Source of the DNA: DATARH01 sp035550515
GTDB taxonomy: Bacteria; Pseudomonadota; Alphaproteobacteria; ATCC43930; CGMCC-115725
NCBI GenBank assembly: GCA_035550515.1
Contig: DASZOZ010000067.1
Coordinates: 1-64,000 of the forward strand
Direction: 5' to 3'
DNA: 64,000 bases
In this document: positions 43,824 to 52,885 of the stretch, one piece after another
Layout of the letters: each line of letters begins with the position of its first letter
Numbering within the stretch: the first letter of the stretch is position 1
Program-made: the position numbers and the translations under genes
Notes under the pieces: generated by a model
Seen by the model: the letters and a program-made list of their open reading frames with translations, nothing else
What the model was told of the DNA's origin: nothing
Databases searched by the model: none

Positions 43824-46556
43824 GTGATCGCCGCGTTTATCGCCCGCCTCGTCGAGCTCAGCCATCGCCACGCCGTCCGCCACGTGCTTGCGGCGCTGGT
43901 CCTGGTGGCGGCGGCGGGCTGGTACGCCGCCGGACATCTGGCGATCGACACCGACATCGAAAAGCTGCTGCCGAGCGACCGGCCCTGGCGACAGAACGAG
44001 ATCGCGCTCGATCGGGCCTTCCCGTACAACGCCAATTTGCTGGCGGTGGTGATCGACGCTTCGAGCGGGGATCTTGCCGACACCGCGGCGCAACGGCTCG
44101 CCGAACGGCTCACTGCCGAACCGGACCTCTTCCACCATGTCCGGCGCCCGGACGGCGGCGGCTTTTTCGACCGCAACGGCTTGCTGTTCCTGTCGGTCGA
44201 CGAGCTGAACACACTGTCGCAACAACTGATCGCTGCGCAGCCGCTGATCGGCAGCCTGTCGGCCGACCCGAGCCTGCGCGGCCTGTTCGACACGCTGAAA
44301 CTGTTTATCGAGGGCGCCGGCCGCGGCGATGTCGGTATCGAGAAGCTCGAACCGACGCTGGCCAAGATCGCCGATATCGTCGATGCCGTGGCGGCCGGGA
44401 AGCCGGCCGACCTGTCCTGGGGCGAGGTGCTCACCGGCAAACCGCCGACCAGGCACGACCTGCGCAAATTCGTCCTGGCCCAGCCGGTGCTCGACTACAG
44501 CGCCCTGGAGCCGGGCCGCAAGGCGACCGACGAAATCCACCGGCTGGCGGCGGAGCTCGGCCTGACCCCGCAAGCCGGGGTGCGGGTGCGGATCACCGGC
44601 CCGGTCGCGCTCGACGACGAGCAATTCGCCGCGCTGCGCGAGGGGGCGCTGCGCTCGGCGGTGATCTCGATCGGTTCGGTGCTGATCATCCTGCTGCTCG
44701 GCTTGCGTTCGCCGCTTCTGGTGATCGCGATCCTGCTGACCGTGGTCGCCGGGCTGGTGCTGACGGCGGCGTTCGCGGCGCTGGCGGTCGGTTCGCTGAA
44801 CGTGGTTTCGGTCGCCTTCGGGGTGCTGTTCGTCGGGCTCGCGGTCGATTTCAGCATCCAGTTCTCGGTGCGTTACCGTGACCAGCGGCACCGGCTGGGC
44901 GGCCTCGACGCGGCGCTCGCCGCCGCGGCGCGGACCATCGGCCCGTCACTGGCGCTTGCCGCCGCCGCGACGGCGATCGGCTTCCTGTCGTTCGTGCCGA
45001 CGGCCTATGTCGGCGTGCGCGAGCTGGGCCGGATCGCCGGAGCCGGCATGGTCATCGCGATCGCGCTCAATTTCCTGCTGCTGCCGGCGCTGCTGACGCT
45101 GCTGCGGCCGCGTGCCGAGCCGGAGCCGGTCGGCTTCGCCTTTGCCGTGCCGGCCGACCGGTTTATCGCCCGACGGCGGTGGTGGATCGCCGGGGCCGCG
45201 GCGCTGGTCGCCTTGCTGTGTCTCGTGCTGCTGCCGCGGGTGACGTTCGATTTCGATCCGCTCGACCTCAAAGACCCCAACGGCGAAGCGATGCAGACGG
45301 TTTTCGACCTGATCGAGGACCCGCAGACAACGCCTTACACGGCCGAAATCCTCGCCCCATCGCTCGATGCGGCGACGGCGCTGGCCGACAAGATCGGCGA
45401 CCTGCCGGAGGTTGCGCAGGTGGTCACCGCTGCCAGCTTCATCCCCGAGCAGCAGGACCAGAAGCTCGCGATCCTGTCGGATCTGGCGCTGCTAGTCGGG
45501 CCGGGCCTCGCGCCGGTGACCAAGGCGGCGCCGCCGACCGATGCCGCGGTGATGGCGTCGCTCGCCGCCTGCCGCGATGCGCTCCGCCGGTTTGTCGCTG
45601 CGCATCCCGAGACCAAGCCGACCGCGCGCCTGGCCGCGGCGCTGGACGCCGCGCTGGCGCGCGGTCCGGCGATCCTGCCGGCGCTCGACAAGGCGCTGTT
45701 GTCGGGGCTGCTCTATCGCCTGCGGCTGCTCGCCAGCCTGCTGCAGGCCAAGCCAGTGACCCTGGCGGACCTGCCGCCCGACCTGCGCGAGAGCTGGATC
45801 GCCGCCGACGGACAGGCCCGGGTCGAGGTGTTCCCGAAAGGGAACGCGCGCGACCCCGCGGTTCTCCGCCGCTTTGTCGCCGCGGTGCAGCGCGTCGCGC
45901 CGCAGGCCACCGGGACGCCGGTGACCATCCAGGAATCCGGCGCGCTGATCAGCTCCTCCTTTGTCGAGGCCGGGGTCATCGCGGTGGCGGCGATCGTCGT
46001 GCTGCTGGCCATCGTGCTGCGGCGGGTCCGCGATGTCGCCGTGGTCGTTGCGCCGTTGCTGCTGGCCGCGTTGCTGACCCTGGCGCTGACCGTGCTGACC
46101 GGGCAGAAGCTCAATTACGCCAACATCATCGCGCTGCCGCTGCTGCTCGGCATCGGCGTCGCCTTCGACATCTATTTCGTGATGAACTGGCGGGCCGGCC
46201 TCGCCGACCATCTGCAATCGTCGACCGCGCGCGGCGTCGTGTTCAGCGCGCTGACGACGATGTGCGCGTTCGGCAGCCTGTGGCTGTCGCCCGATCCGGG
46301 CTCGTCCGAGATGGGCAAGCTGTTGACGGTCTCGCTGGCGATGACGGTGTTCTGCACGCTGTTCGTGCTGTCGGCGCTGCTCGGGCCGGCGCCCGCTAGC
46401 GCGGCGGCAGGTCGGCGTAGCGCACCAGCCGCAACCCGAGCGCCGCGGTCTGCTGCCGCACGCGCGGGCTCAGCAGCGCCGCCAGCTCCGCGGCGTGGCG
46501 GTAGCCCGGCACGAAAGAAGCCGCGCCGCAAGCCGGGTGGGCGTAAATCTCGCTGA
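43824..46556 (+). CDS. hpnN: Hopanoid-associated RND transporter HpnN
   Basis: The 910-residue MMPL/RND protein has an N-terminal helix (about 22-42), a periplasmic domain starting IDTDIEKLLPSDRPWRQ, five or six membrane helices around 273-425 (with LAVDFSIQFSVRY), then a second periplasmic domain and helix bundle (LNYANIIALPLLLGIGVAFDIYFVMNWRAG). HpnN in Rhodopseudomonas moves hopanoids to the outer membrane. It starts GTG at 43824. After LSALLGPAP the reading frame continues for about 50 basic residues (RRKPGGRKSR at the end) encoded antisense to hpnK, an odd tail of unclear origin. Confidence 0.92.
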   Translation: MIAAFIARLVELSHRHAVRHVLAALVLVAAAGWYAAGHLAIDTDIEKLLPSDRPWRQNEIALDRAFPYNANLLAVVIDASSGDLADTAAQRLAERLTAEPDLFHHVRRPDGGGFFDRNGLLFLSVDELNTLSQQLIAAQPLIGSLSADPSLRGLFDTLKLFIEGAGRGDVGIEKLEPTLAKIADIVDAVAAGKPADLSWGEVLTGKPPTRHDLRKFVLAQPVLDYSALEPGRKATDEIHRLAAELGLTPQAGVRVRITGPVALDDEQFAALREGALRSAVISIGSVLIILLLGLRSPLLVIAILLTVVAGLVLTAAFAALAVGSLNVVSVAFGVLFVGLAVDFSIQFSVRYRDQRHRLGGLDAALAAAARTIGPSLALAAAATAIGFLSFVPTAYVGVRELGRIAGAGMVIAIALNFLLLPALLTLLRPRAEPEPVGFAFAVPADRFIARRRWWIAGAAALVALLCLVLLPRVTFDFDPLDLKDPNGEAMQTVFDLIEDPQTTPYTAEILAPSLDAATALADKIGDLPEVAQVVTAASFIPEQQDQKLAILSDLALLVGPGLAPVTKAAPPTDAAVMASLAACRDALRRFVAAHPETKPTARLAAALDAALARGPAILPALDKALLSGLLYRLRLLASLLQAKPVTLADLPPDLRESWIAADGQARVEVFPKGNARDPAVLRRFVAAVQRVAPQATGTPVTIQESGALISSSFVEAGVIAVAAIVVLLAIVLRRVRDVAVVVAPLLLAALLTLALTVLTGQKLNYANIIALPLLLGIGVAFDIYFVMNWRAGLADHLQSSTARGVVFSALTTMCAFGSLWLSPDPGSSEMGKLLTVSLAMTVFCTLFVLSALLGPAPASAAAGRRSAPAATRAPRSAAARAGSAAPPAPRRGGSPARKKPRRKPGGRKSR

Positions 46557-47241
46557 CCCCGTCCGGCAGGTGCGGCAGCAGCGCGAGCAGCCGATCCTCG
46601 GTGATCGCGCCGCTCCAGGCGATGCCGAACACCTGGTCGTTATGGGCGATCGCGGCGCGGCCGAGCCGTCGCCGCAAGGCCGCCGCGACCGGCGACCAAC
46701 CGATGCCCCGATGCCGGTCCGCGGGGGCTGCAAGGCGGAGCGGCGCCGGCGGCTCGTAGGGCAGCCGCATCGCCCGCAAGCCGAACTCGCGGCCGATCCC
46801 GATCACCAGACGGGCGACGGTCGGGTGGACATGGATGTGCTTGTGGCCGTTGACGTGGTCGAGCGGCAGGCCGGTCGCGGCGAAGGCGGCGAACTGCGCG
46901 CGGATTTCCGCCGCAAGCTGGCGTTGCGCCGCCGGTGAGAAAAAGAAGCGGAAGCCGGCCCGCACCATGTTCGGGTCGAACCTGCCGTCCGGTCCGACCA
47001 GCGCCGGCACGGCCGAGGGCGGCAGGATCGGCGCGCCATCCGCCAGCACCAGGTGCAGGCCGACACCGAGACCGGGCAGACGCTGCGCGCGCGCCACGGC
47101 GTCGGCCGCCGCCGGCGCCGCGACCATCAGGCTGGCGGCGGTCAGGATGCCGTCGCGATGCGCCTGCTCCACCGCCGCGTTGACCGCGCCGTCGCGGCCG
47201 AAATCGTCGGCGCATACCACTAATTTTCGTTCGGCGGCCAT
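46396..47241 (-). CDS. hpnK: Hopanoid-associated deacetylase HpnK (YdjC/ChbG type)
   Basis: The 281-residue protein has the YdjC motifs LVVCADDFGRDGAVNAAVEQAH (metal-binding Asp pair), HLVLADGAPIL, DHVNGHKHIHVHPTVARL (metal-binding His) and ending region EIYAHPACG. In Burkholderia, HpnK removes the N-acetyl group from the glucosamine head group put on by HpnI. It is last in the hpnI-hpnJ-hpnK unit, 147 bases after hpnJ. Its 3' 161 bases overlap hpnN. Confidence 0.92.
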   Translation of the reverse strand: MAAERKLVVCADDFGRDGAVNAAVEQAHRDGILTAASLMVAAPAAADAVARAQRLPGLGVGLHLVLADGAPILPPSAVPALVGPDGRFDPNMVRAGFRFFFSPAAQRQLAAEIRAQFAAFAATGLPLDHVNGHKHIHVHPTVARLVIGIGREFGLRAMRLPYEPPAPLRLAAPADRHRGIGWSPVAAALRRRLGRAAIAHNDQVFGIAWSGAITEDRLLALLPHLPDGVSEIYAHPACGAASFVPGYRHAAELAALLSPRVRQQTAALGLRLVRYADLPPR

Positions 47242-47283
47242 ATCGCTGCGGGATCGCTATCGGTACGCAGCGCCAATGGAATC

Positions 47284-47356
47284 ACCACGGAGACAGAGAG
47301 AGCACGGAGGGTCGTTCCCCGGCTCGTTATCACCGTGTCCTCCGTGTCTCCGTGGT
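47284..47356. repeat. Nested inverted repeat between hpnJ and hpnK
   Basis: ACCACGGAGACA (47284-47295) is exactly complementary to TGTCTCCGTGGT (47345-47356), and inside it CACGGAGG (47303-47310) pairs with CCTCCGTG (47339-47346). The ACCACGGAGACACGGAG-type motif recurs in many bacterial genomes as an intergenic repeat. Here it can form a large hairpin in the hpnJ-hpnK transcript and may reduce hpnK expression. Confidence 0.7.
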
Positions 47357-47388
47357 TAATTGTTGCTGCGTTGCGGCGCATGCGGAGG

Positions 47389-48816
47389 TCAATTCGCCAT
47401 CTCCCGGTGGCGCAGGAACTGGAAGAACTCGACCCCCTCGCGCAGCCGGCGCTTCATCATCTCCGGGCTCCTGATCATCTCGGCGACCAGCGAGGCGATC
47501 TTTTTCCGGCGGAAATAGAAGCGCTTATAGAAGGTCTCGACCGAGTCGAAGATTTCCGTGTGGGTCAGGTGGTCGTAGTGCAGCGGCGCGATCTGCACGC
47601 CGCGGTCGTCGATCAGCTCGGCATGTGCGGCGTCGAGCCAGCCGTTCTCGACCGCCTGGCGATAGAGCTCGGTGCCGGGGTAGGGCGCAGCGAGCGACAC
47701 CTGGATCGTGTGCGGGTTGATGTCGGCGGCGAACCGGATGGTCTCCTCGATCGTCTCCTGCGTCTCGCCGGGCAGGCCGAGGATGAAGGTGCCGTGGATG
47801 GTGATGCCGAGCTCGTGGCAATCCTTGGTGAAGCGGCGGGCGACGTCGATCCGCATGCCCTTCTTGATGTTGTGCAGGATCTGCTGGTTGCCGCTCTCAT
47901 AGCCGACAAGCAGCAGGCGCAGGCCGTTGTCGCGCAGCACTTCGAGCGTCTTGCGCGGCACGTTGGCTTTGGCGTTGCACGACCAGGTGACGCCGAGCCG
48001 ACCCAGCTCCCTGGCGATCGCCTCGGCGCGCGGCAGGTTGTCGGTAAAGGTGTCGTCGTCGAAGAAGAACTCCTTGACCTGTGGGAAATCGGCCTTCGCC
48101 TGGCGGATTTCCGCGATCACGTGCTCGACGCTGCGGACCCGGTAGCGATGCCCGCCGACGGTCTGCGGCCACAGGCAGAACGTGCAGCGCGATTTGCAGC
48201 CCCTCCCGGTGTAGAGCGAGACGTAGGGGTGTTTCAGGTAGCCGATGAAATAATCCTCGATCCGCAGGTCGCGCTTGTAGACGTCGCTGACGAAAGGCAG
48301 CGAATCCATGTCTTCGAGGATGGCGCGTTCCCGGTTGTGCACCGGGGCGCCATGGGGGCCGCGATAGCTCAGCCCGTCGATATCGGCAAAGTCGCGGCCC
48401 TCCGCGACCTCCTTGATCGTGAAGTCGAACTCCTCGCGGGCGACAAAGTCGATCGCGCTCGAGGCGGTCAGGCTGGCCTCCGGCTCGACCGCGACCTTGG
48501 CGCCGACAAAGCCGATCTTGAGCCGCGGGTTCACATCCTTCAGCGCTTCGGCGACCTTGACGTCGCTGGCGAAGGACGGGGTCGAGGTGTGCATCACGAC
48601 CAGCTCGTAACGGCGCGCCTGGTCGAGCACCGGGCCGAGTTCGAGCCGTGCCGGGGGCGCGTCGACGAGCTTCGACCCCGGCACCAGCGCGGCCGGCTGG
48701 GCCAGCCAGGTCGGGAACCAGAACGAGCGGATTTCGCGCTTCGCCTGATAGCGCGAGCCGGCGCCGCCGTCGAAGCCGTCAAACGACGGCGGCTGCAGGA
48801 ACAACGTCTTCATCAT
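47389..48816 (-). CDS. hpnJ: Hopanoid-associated radical SAM protein HpnJ
   Basis: The 475-residue protein has an N-terminal cobalamin-binding-like region (about 60-150) and a radical SAM core with Cys207, Cys211 and Cys214 in GRGCKSRCTFCLWPQ, then FFFDDDTFTDN and GIGH-type motifs replaced here by GTFILGLPGET. HpnJ makes the cyclitol ether head group of bacteriohopanetetrol in Burkholderia. It starts ATG 48814-48816, sharing a base with the hpnI stop, with a second ATG as codon 2. Confidence 0.93.
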   Translation of the reverse strand: MMKTLFLQPPSFDGFDGGAGSRYQAKREIRSFWFPTWLAQPAALVPGSKLVDAPPARLELGPVLDQARRYELVVMHTSTPSFASDVKVAEALKDVNPRLKIGFVGAKVAVEPEASLTASSAIDFVAREEFDFTIKEVAEGRDFADIDGLSYRGPHGAPVHNRERAILEDMDSLPFVSDVYKRDLRIEDYFIGYLKHPYVSLYTGRGCKSRCTFCLWPQTVGGHRYRVRSVEHVIAEIRQAKADFPQVKEFFFDDDTFTDNLPRAEAIARELGRLGVTWSCNAKANVPRKTLEVLRDNGLRLLLVGYESGNQQILHNIKKGMRIDVARRFTKDCHELGITIHGTFILGLPGETQETIEETIRFAADINPHTIQVSLAAPYPGTELYRQAVENGWLDAAHAELIDDRGVQIAPLHYDHLTHTEIFDSVETFYKRFYFRRKKIASLVAEMIRSPEMMKRRLREGVEFFQFLRHREMAN

Positions 48817-49940
48817 CACTCGCCGTCTCTTTCGACAATGATCCCGTTCGGCTCGATCTGGAACAACTGGTCCCGCCAGGAGACGTTGCGTCCGCAAAAG
48901 CTGCCGATGAATACCGCGAACGACAACAGGTCCCGCGCCGGCAGCAGCCATAGACCGGTCAGCGGCAGCCGCAGCAGGCGGGCGGTCGCCACCGCCGACG
49001 CGCCGCGCAAGGCGCAGCAAATCGCGAGAAACCCGAGCGAGGTCAAGCTGAATCCGCTGACCAGCGCGATCAGCGCGGCGATCGCGATCGGATGGGTCAC
49101 GATCGAGCCGGCGAACCCGGCGGGCGCCATCAGCCGCGCCGTGCGTGCCCAGCGCAACTCATGCTGCCACAATTCCTTGAGACTGTGTTCCGCGACCGAG
49201 GTCTCGGCGAGATACGGCGACAGGGACGTGGTGAGCCCCGCCTCGCGCACCGCGCGCCCCATGCGGTGGTCGTCGGCCAGCTCGTCGCGCACCACCGACA
49301 GGCCGCCGATCCGGTCCAGAACCGCGCGCCGCAAGGCGATCGTCGCGCCGAACACACCGCCGCCGGCGCCGATCGTCTCGCCGACCAGGGCGCCCGGGAG
49401 AAAGCCGTAATTGATGTGCAGCGCACCGAGCCGCGACCACAAGCCGCCGATCGGCAGCCCCTTGTAGAGGCAGGTGACCAGGCCGATCGTCGGGTCGCAA
49501 AGCGGCGCGGTCACCGTGGTGAGATAGTCGCGGCCGACCCGCATGTCGGCATCGGCGAAGACCAGCAGGTCGTGGCGCGCCGCGGGCAGCATGTTGACCA
49601 GGTTCGCGACCTTGAGATTGCGGCCGACGGCCCGCTGGTCGACAACCAGTTCGATGTCGCTGTCCGGGCGTTCGGCGATCACCCGCCGGGCGATCGGCAA
49701 GGCGTCGTCGTCCGGGCTGCGCACCCCGAAGACGACCTGCACCGCCGGATAATCCTGGTCGACGAACGACAGCAAATTCTCGTAGAGCCCGGGCTCGGTG
49801 CCGTGCAGCGGCTTCAGCACCGAGACCGGCGGCCGGTCCCGCGGCAACACGACGCGCCGGCGGGCGAAGCGAATCGCGGTGACGACCGTTGCGGCGAGAT
49901 AGACCCACAGCGCCAGCGCGACGAGAGCGAGGATCAGCAC
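48816..49940 (-). CDS. hpnI: Hopanoid glycosyltransferase HpnI (ceramide-glucosyltransferase-like)
   Basis: About 374 residues: an N-terminal membrane helix (about 1-22), a GT2/GT21 catalytic domain with PVSVLKPLHGTEPGLYENLLSF, the DAD metal motif (Asp130, Asp132), DELADDHRMGRAV and HELRWART (a QxxRW-like acceptor motif), and two or three C-terminal membrane helices. HpnI adds N-acetylglucosamine to bacteriohopanetetrol. I set the start at GTG 49938-49940; AGAGG lies close upstream, but no other start in frame gives a better N-terminus. It is divergent from mlaA. Confidence 0.87.
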   Translation of the reverse strand: MLILALVALALWVYLAATVVTAIRFARRRVVLPRDRPPVSVLKPLHGTEPGLYENLLSFVDQDYPAVQVVFGVRSPDDDALPIARRVIAERPDSDIELVVDQRAVGRNLKVANLVNMLPAARHDLLVFADADMRVGRDYLTTVTAPLCDPTIGLVTCLYKGLPIGGLWSRLGALHINYGFLPGALVGETIGAGGGVFGATIALRRAVLDRIGGLSVVRDELADDHRMGRAVREAGLTTSLSPYLAETSVAEHSLKELWQHELRWARTARLMAPAGFAGSIVTHPIAIAALIALVSGFSLTSLGFLAICCALRGASAVATARLLRLPLTGLWLLPARDLLSFAVFIGSFCGRNVSWRDQLFQIEPNGIIVERDGE

Positions 49941-49993
49941 ATTGCCTCTGCCGCTTGAACCGGCGACGACCGGCGGAGGGGATAATGTTTTGA

Positions 49994-50009
49994 GGTTGCG
50001 TTCGCAACC
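49994..50009. promoter_or_regulatory. Short perfect palindrome in the hpnI/mlaA divergent region
   Basis: GGTTGCG-TT-CGCAACC, seven-base arms, in the 129-base gap between the two divergent starts. It could be an operator controlling both, or a hairpin; no partner regulator is encoded nearby. Confidence 0.35.
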
Positions 50010-50069
50010 AGGATTGTCAACGATGGCGTCATACCGCCTCTGTTGTCCACGGCCCCAGCGGTTCCGTTT

Positions 50070-51098
50070 GTGAGCACTGTCTTGTCCCGCGTCCTCGGCC
50101 GTTGGATTCGCGCCGCCGCGTTGATCGCGGTCGGCCTTCTCGCGTCCTGTGCGACACCGCCGGCCGACCCGGTCGCGCGCGCCGAGTTCGACCGCACCAA
50201 CGACCCGCTCGAACCCCTCAACCGCAAGACCTTTGCCTTTAACCAGTTTGTCGACCACGCCCTGCTGCGGCCGGTGGCGAAGGGGTACGTCGCGGTGGTG
50301 CCCGACGACGCGCGCCGCGCGATCCACCACGTGCTCGACAACATGAAGGAGCCGACCCTCTTCTTCAACAACGTGCTGCAAGGGGAATTCGAGCGCGCGT
50401 GGATCACCCTCGGCCGGTTCGCGGTCAATTCGACGGTGGGCTTCGGCGGTCTGGTCGATGTCGCGACGCTGAGCGGGGTCGAGCGTCAGCCGGCCGATTT
50501 CGGGCAGACCTTGTATGTCTGGGGGATCGCCTCCGGCCCCTACTTGGTCCTGCCGATCCTCGGCCCGTCGACACCGCGCGACGCGATCGGCGGCGGGGTC
50601 GATTCGTATGCCGACCCGTTTACGATCCTGGCGAAAAACGACGACGTGACCGACCTGCTGACCTATCGCTTCGTTGTCGGCGGGATCGAGGAGCGTGCCG
50701 GCGTGCTCGACGTGCTGGACGATCTGGAAAAGAACTCGGTCGATTTTTACGCGCAGCTTCGCAGCCTCTGGCAGCAGCATCGCGATGCCGAGCTGCGGCA
50801 CGGCAAGGCGCCGGAGACCGCGCCCGGGCTTTATGACGACCCCGGCAAACCGGCGCCCCCGCCTTCCTCCGCGACACCGGCCCGCAAACCCGCGGCGATG
50901 CGGCCTGCGACCGTGCATGCGGCGAAAGCAGCCGCGGCGCCCCCGGGGAAGGCGCATACCCCGGCGGCGCACGCGCATCACACTGCAGCCGGCCGCCGGC
51001 GCGACGCGCAGCGGCATCCGGCAGCGGTCGCCAAGCAGCCGCGATTGAGCCGCGCTATCCTGTGCGCAGCGTCGCGATGTGCTGGTCGAGCAGCTTGA
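50070..51098 (+). CDS. mlaA: MlaA/VacJ-type lipoprotein
   Basis: About 342 residues with a lipoprotein signal (LIAVGLLASCATPP, lipidated Cys in LASC) and the VacJ domain: NDPLEPLNRKTFAFNQFVDHALLRPVAKGYV, NNVLQGEFERAW, RFAVNSTVGFGGLVDVATLSG, GQTLYVWGIASGPYLVLPILGPSTPRD and GGVDSYADPF. MlaA removes phospholipids from the outer leaflet of the outer membrane. GTG at 50070 is preferred to TTG at 50043. An Ala/Pro/His/Arg-rich tail of about 90 residues follows the domain and its last 44 bases overlap hpnM. Confidence 0.9.
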   Translation: MSTVLSRVLGRWIRAAALIAVGLLASCATPPADPVARAEFDRTNDPLEPLNRKTFAFNQFVDHALLRPVAKGYVAVVPDDARRAIHHVLDNMKEPTLFFNNVLQGEFERAWITLGRFAVNSTVGFGGLVDVATLSGVERQPADFGQTLYVWGIASGPYLVLPILGPSTPRDAIGGGVDSYADPFTILAKNDDVTDLLTYRFVVGGIEERAGVLDVLDDLEKNSVDFYAQLRSLWQQHRDAELRHGKAPETAPGLYDDPGKPAPPPSSATPARKPAAMRPATVHAAKAAAAPPGKAHTPAAHAHHTAAGRRRDAQRHPAAVAKQPRLSRAILCAASRCAGRAA

Positions 51099-51672
51099 CC
51101 AGCGCGTCGGCGCCGCCCTGCTGCAGCACGCCGGCGTATTCCGAGCGCTGGCTCGCCAACTGGCTGATCGTGCCGCTCAGGTAGACGTCGATCGCCTGCC
51201 AGGCGCCGTCCGGGGACGGCCGCATCAGGTAGTTGAGCGTGACCTTTTCGCCGTTCGGCTTGATCAGCGTCGAGGCAACGACGAGCCCGTTCGGGCCGGC
51301 GGCCGGATTGGGATCGACCGCAAAGCGTTCACCGCTGTAGTCGTCAAAGCGATTGGCGTAGACCGAGATCGTGTAGCGCGCGAACGCATCGGCCACGCTC
51401 CGTTGCTGCGCCGGCTGAAAACGCTGCCACTCGGGGCCGACCGCGAGCCGGCACATCAGCGCGAGGTTGTAGGTTTGGTTGATCGCGGGAGCGAGACGCT
51501 GATAGCGCTGGTCGAAGCCGAGCCGGGCTTTCATGACCGCGAGCAGCGCGTCGTAAAAGCGCTGGATCACCGCCACCGCCGCGCCGGGCTCCGCGGCCGT
51601 CGCCGCGAGCGCCAGGCTGGCGGGCAGGAGGGACAGGAGAAACGCGCGTCGGTCGGGCGTCATCGGGCTCAT
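51055..51672 (-). CDS. hpnM: Hopanoid-associated MlaC/Ttg2D-type protein HpnM
   Basis: The 205-residue exported protein has a signal peptide (RRAFLLSLLPASLALAATAAE) and an MlaC-type domain (VIQRFYDALLAVMKARLGFDQRYQRLAPAI, FARYTISVYANRFDDYSGERF, LNYLMRPSPDGAWQAIDVYLSGTISQLASQRSEYAGVL). MlaC proteins are periplasmic phospholipid carriers. HpnM is its name within hopanoid loci. ATG 51670-51672 or 51661-51663 may be the start. It lies between mlaA and ispH on the opposite strand, facing mlaA. Confidence 0.88.
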   Translation of the reverse strand: MSPMTPDRRAFLLSLLPASLALAATAAEPGAAVAVIQRFYDALLAVMKARLGFDQRYQRLAPAINQTYNLALMCRLAVGPEWQRFQPAQQRSVADAFARYTISVYANRFDDYSGERFAVDPNPAAGPNGLVVASTLIKPNGEKVTLNYLMRPSPDGAWQAIDVYLSGTISQLASQRSEYAGVLQQGGADALVKLLDQHIATLRTG

Positions 51673-51920
51673 CGGTTTGTGGCGCTCCGCGGCAGTGATA
51701 GCAAAGCCGCGCCGACGGCACAGCCAAATCCGTATGGCAAATCCGCACGGCAAATCCGTGCGGCACGATGGCCGCGCCGGTTGTCTCGCCGCGCAACGCG
51801 CCCATATCCCAGGCGATTGCGCGGACGACGCGAGTTGTGGCACGGATAGGCCGGGCGAGGTGCGGCAACCCGAGGGCGAAACGGCCCTGGGGGGCGAAAC
51901 GACGAGGCGAAACGCGAACG

Positions 51921-52862
51921 ATGATTCGAGTGGTCCTGGCCCAGCCGCGGGGTTTCTGCGCCGGCGTCGAGCGCGCGATCGAGATCGTCGAGCGGGCGCT
52001 CGAAAAATACGGCCCGCCGATCTATGTGCGGCACGAGATCGTGCATAACCGGCACGTCGTCGAGCGCTTGCGCGCCAAGGGCGCCCGCTTTGTCGACGAG
52101 ATCGACGAGGTTCCGCCCGGCGCGGTGACCATCTTCAGCGCGCACGGCGTCGCCAGCGTCATCGAGACGCGCGCCGGGGAACGCGGGCTGCCGGTCATCG
52201 ATGCGACCTGCCCGCTGGTGTCGAAGGTCCATATCGAAGGCCAGCGCTATGCCAACCAGGGCCGTGAGATCATCCTGATCGGCCATGCCGGCCACCCCGA
52301 GATCGAAGGCACGATGGGCCGGATCACCGGCAAGGTGCACCTGATCTCCAAGCCCGAGGAGGTGGCGCGGCTCAACGTCGGCAACCCCGACAAGCTCGCC
52401 TTCATCACCCAGACCACATTGTCGGTCGACGACACGCGCGCGGTCATCGAAGCGCTGAAGGCGCGCTTCCCGTCGATCGTCGGCCCCGACACCAAGGACA
52501 TCTGCTACGCGACGCAAAACCGCCAGCGCGCGACGCTCGAACTGGCGAAGATCGTCGATGTCGTGCTGGTGGTCGGCGCCCCGAACAGCTCGAACTCGAA
52601 CCGGCTGCGTGAGATCGCCGCGGAGTTCGGGGTGCCGAGCTATCTGATCGAGGACGCCAACGCGCTCGATGCGGCGTGGCTCGACGGCGTCTCGGCGGTC
52701 GGCATCACCGCCGGCGCGTCGGCGCCCGACGAGCTTGTCGAGGAGCTGGTCGAACGCCTGCGCGAGATGGACGAGGTCGAGATCCAGCGCCTTTCCGGGG
52801 TCACCGAGAACGTGCGCTTCCGGATGCCGAGCCAGCTCACCGAGCCGTTGGCCGGCAACTGA
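51921..52862 (+). CDS. ispH: 4-Hydroxy-3-methylbut-2-enyl diphosphate reductase
   Basis: The 313-residue enzyme catalyses the last step of the MEP pathway, making IPP and DMAPP. Its three [4Fe-4S] ligands are Cys13 (GFCAGV), Cys97 (DATCPLV) and Cys195 (DICYATQNRQ). HPEIEGT carries the active-site His125 and Glu127, and SSNSNRL is the diphosphate pocket. ATG at 51921 matches the usual N-terminus. hpnH starts 23 bases after its stop, so precursor supply and hopanoid extension are co-expressed. Confidence 0.96.
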   Translation: MIRVVLAQPRGFCAGVERAIEIVERALEKYGPPIYVRHEIVHNRHVVERLRAKGARFVDEIDEVPPGAVTIFSAHGVASVIETRAGERGLPVIDATCPLVSKVHIEGQRYANQGREIILIGHAGHPEIEGTMGRITGKVHLISKPEEVARLNVGNPDKLAFITQTTLSVDDTRAVIEALKARFPSIVGPDTKDICYATQNRQRATLELAKIVDVVLVVGAPNSSNSNRLREIAAEFGVPSYLIEDANALDAAWLDGVSAVGITAGASAPDELVEELVERLREMDEVEIQRLSGVTENVRFRMPSQLTEPLAGN

Positions 52863-52885
52863 ACCCCAAGCAACGAGGTTCCTCC

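Noticed and set aside
52676..52885. Longer HpnH starting inside ispH
   Set aside because: The extension is the out-of-frame ispH sequence; GTG at 52886 gives the standard HpnH N-terminus.
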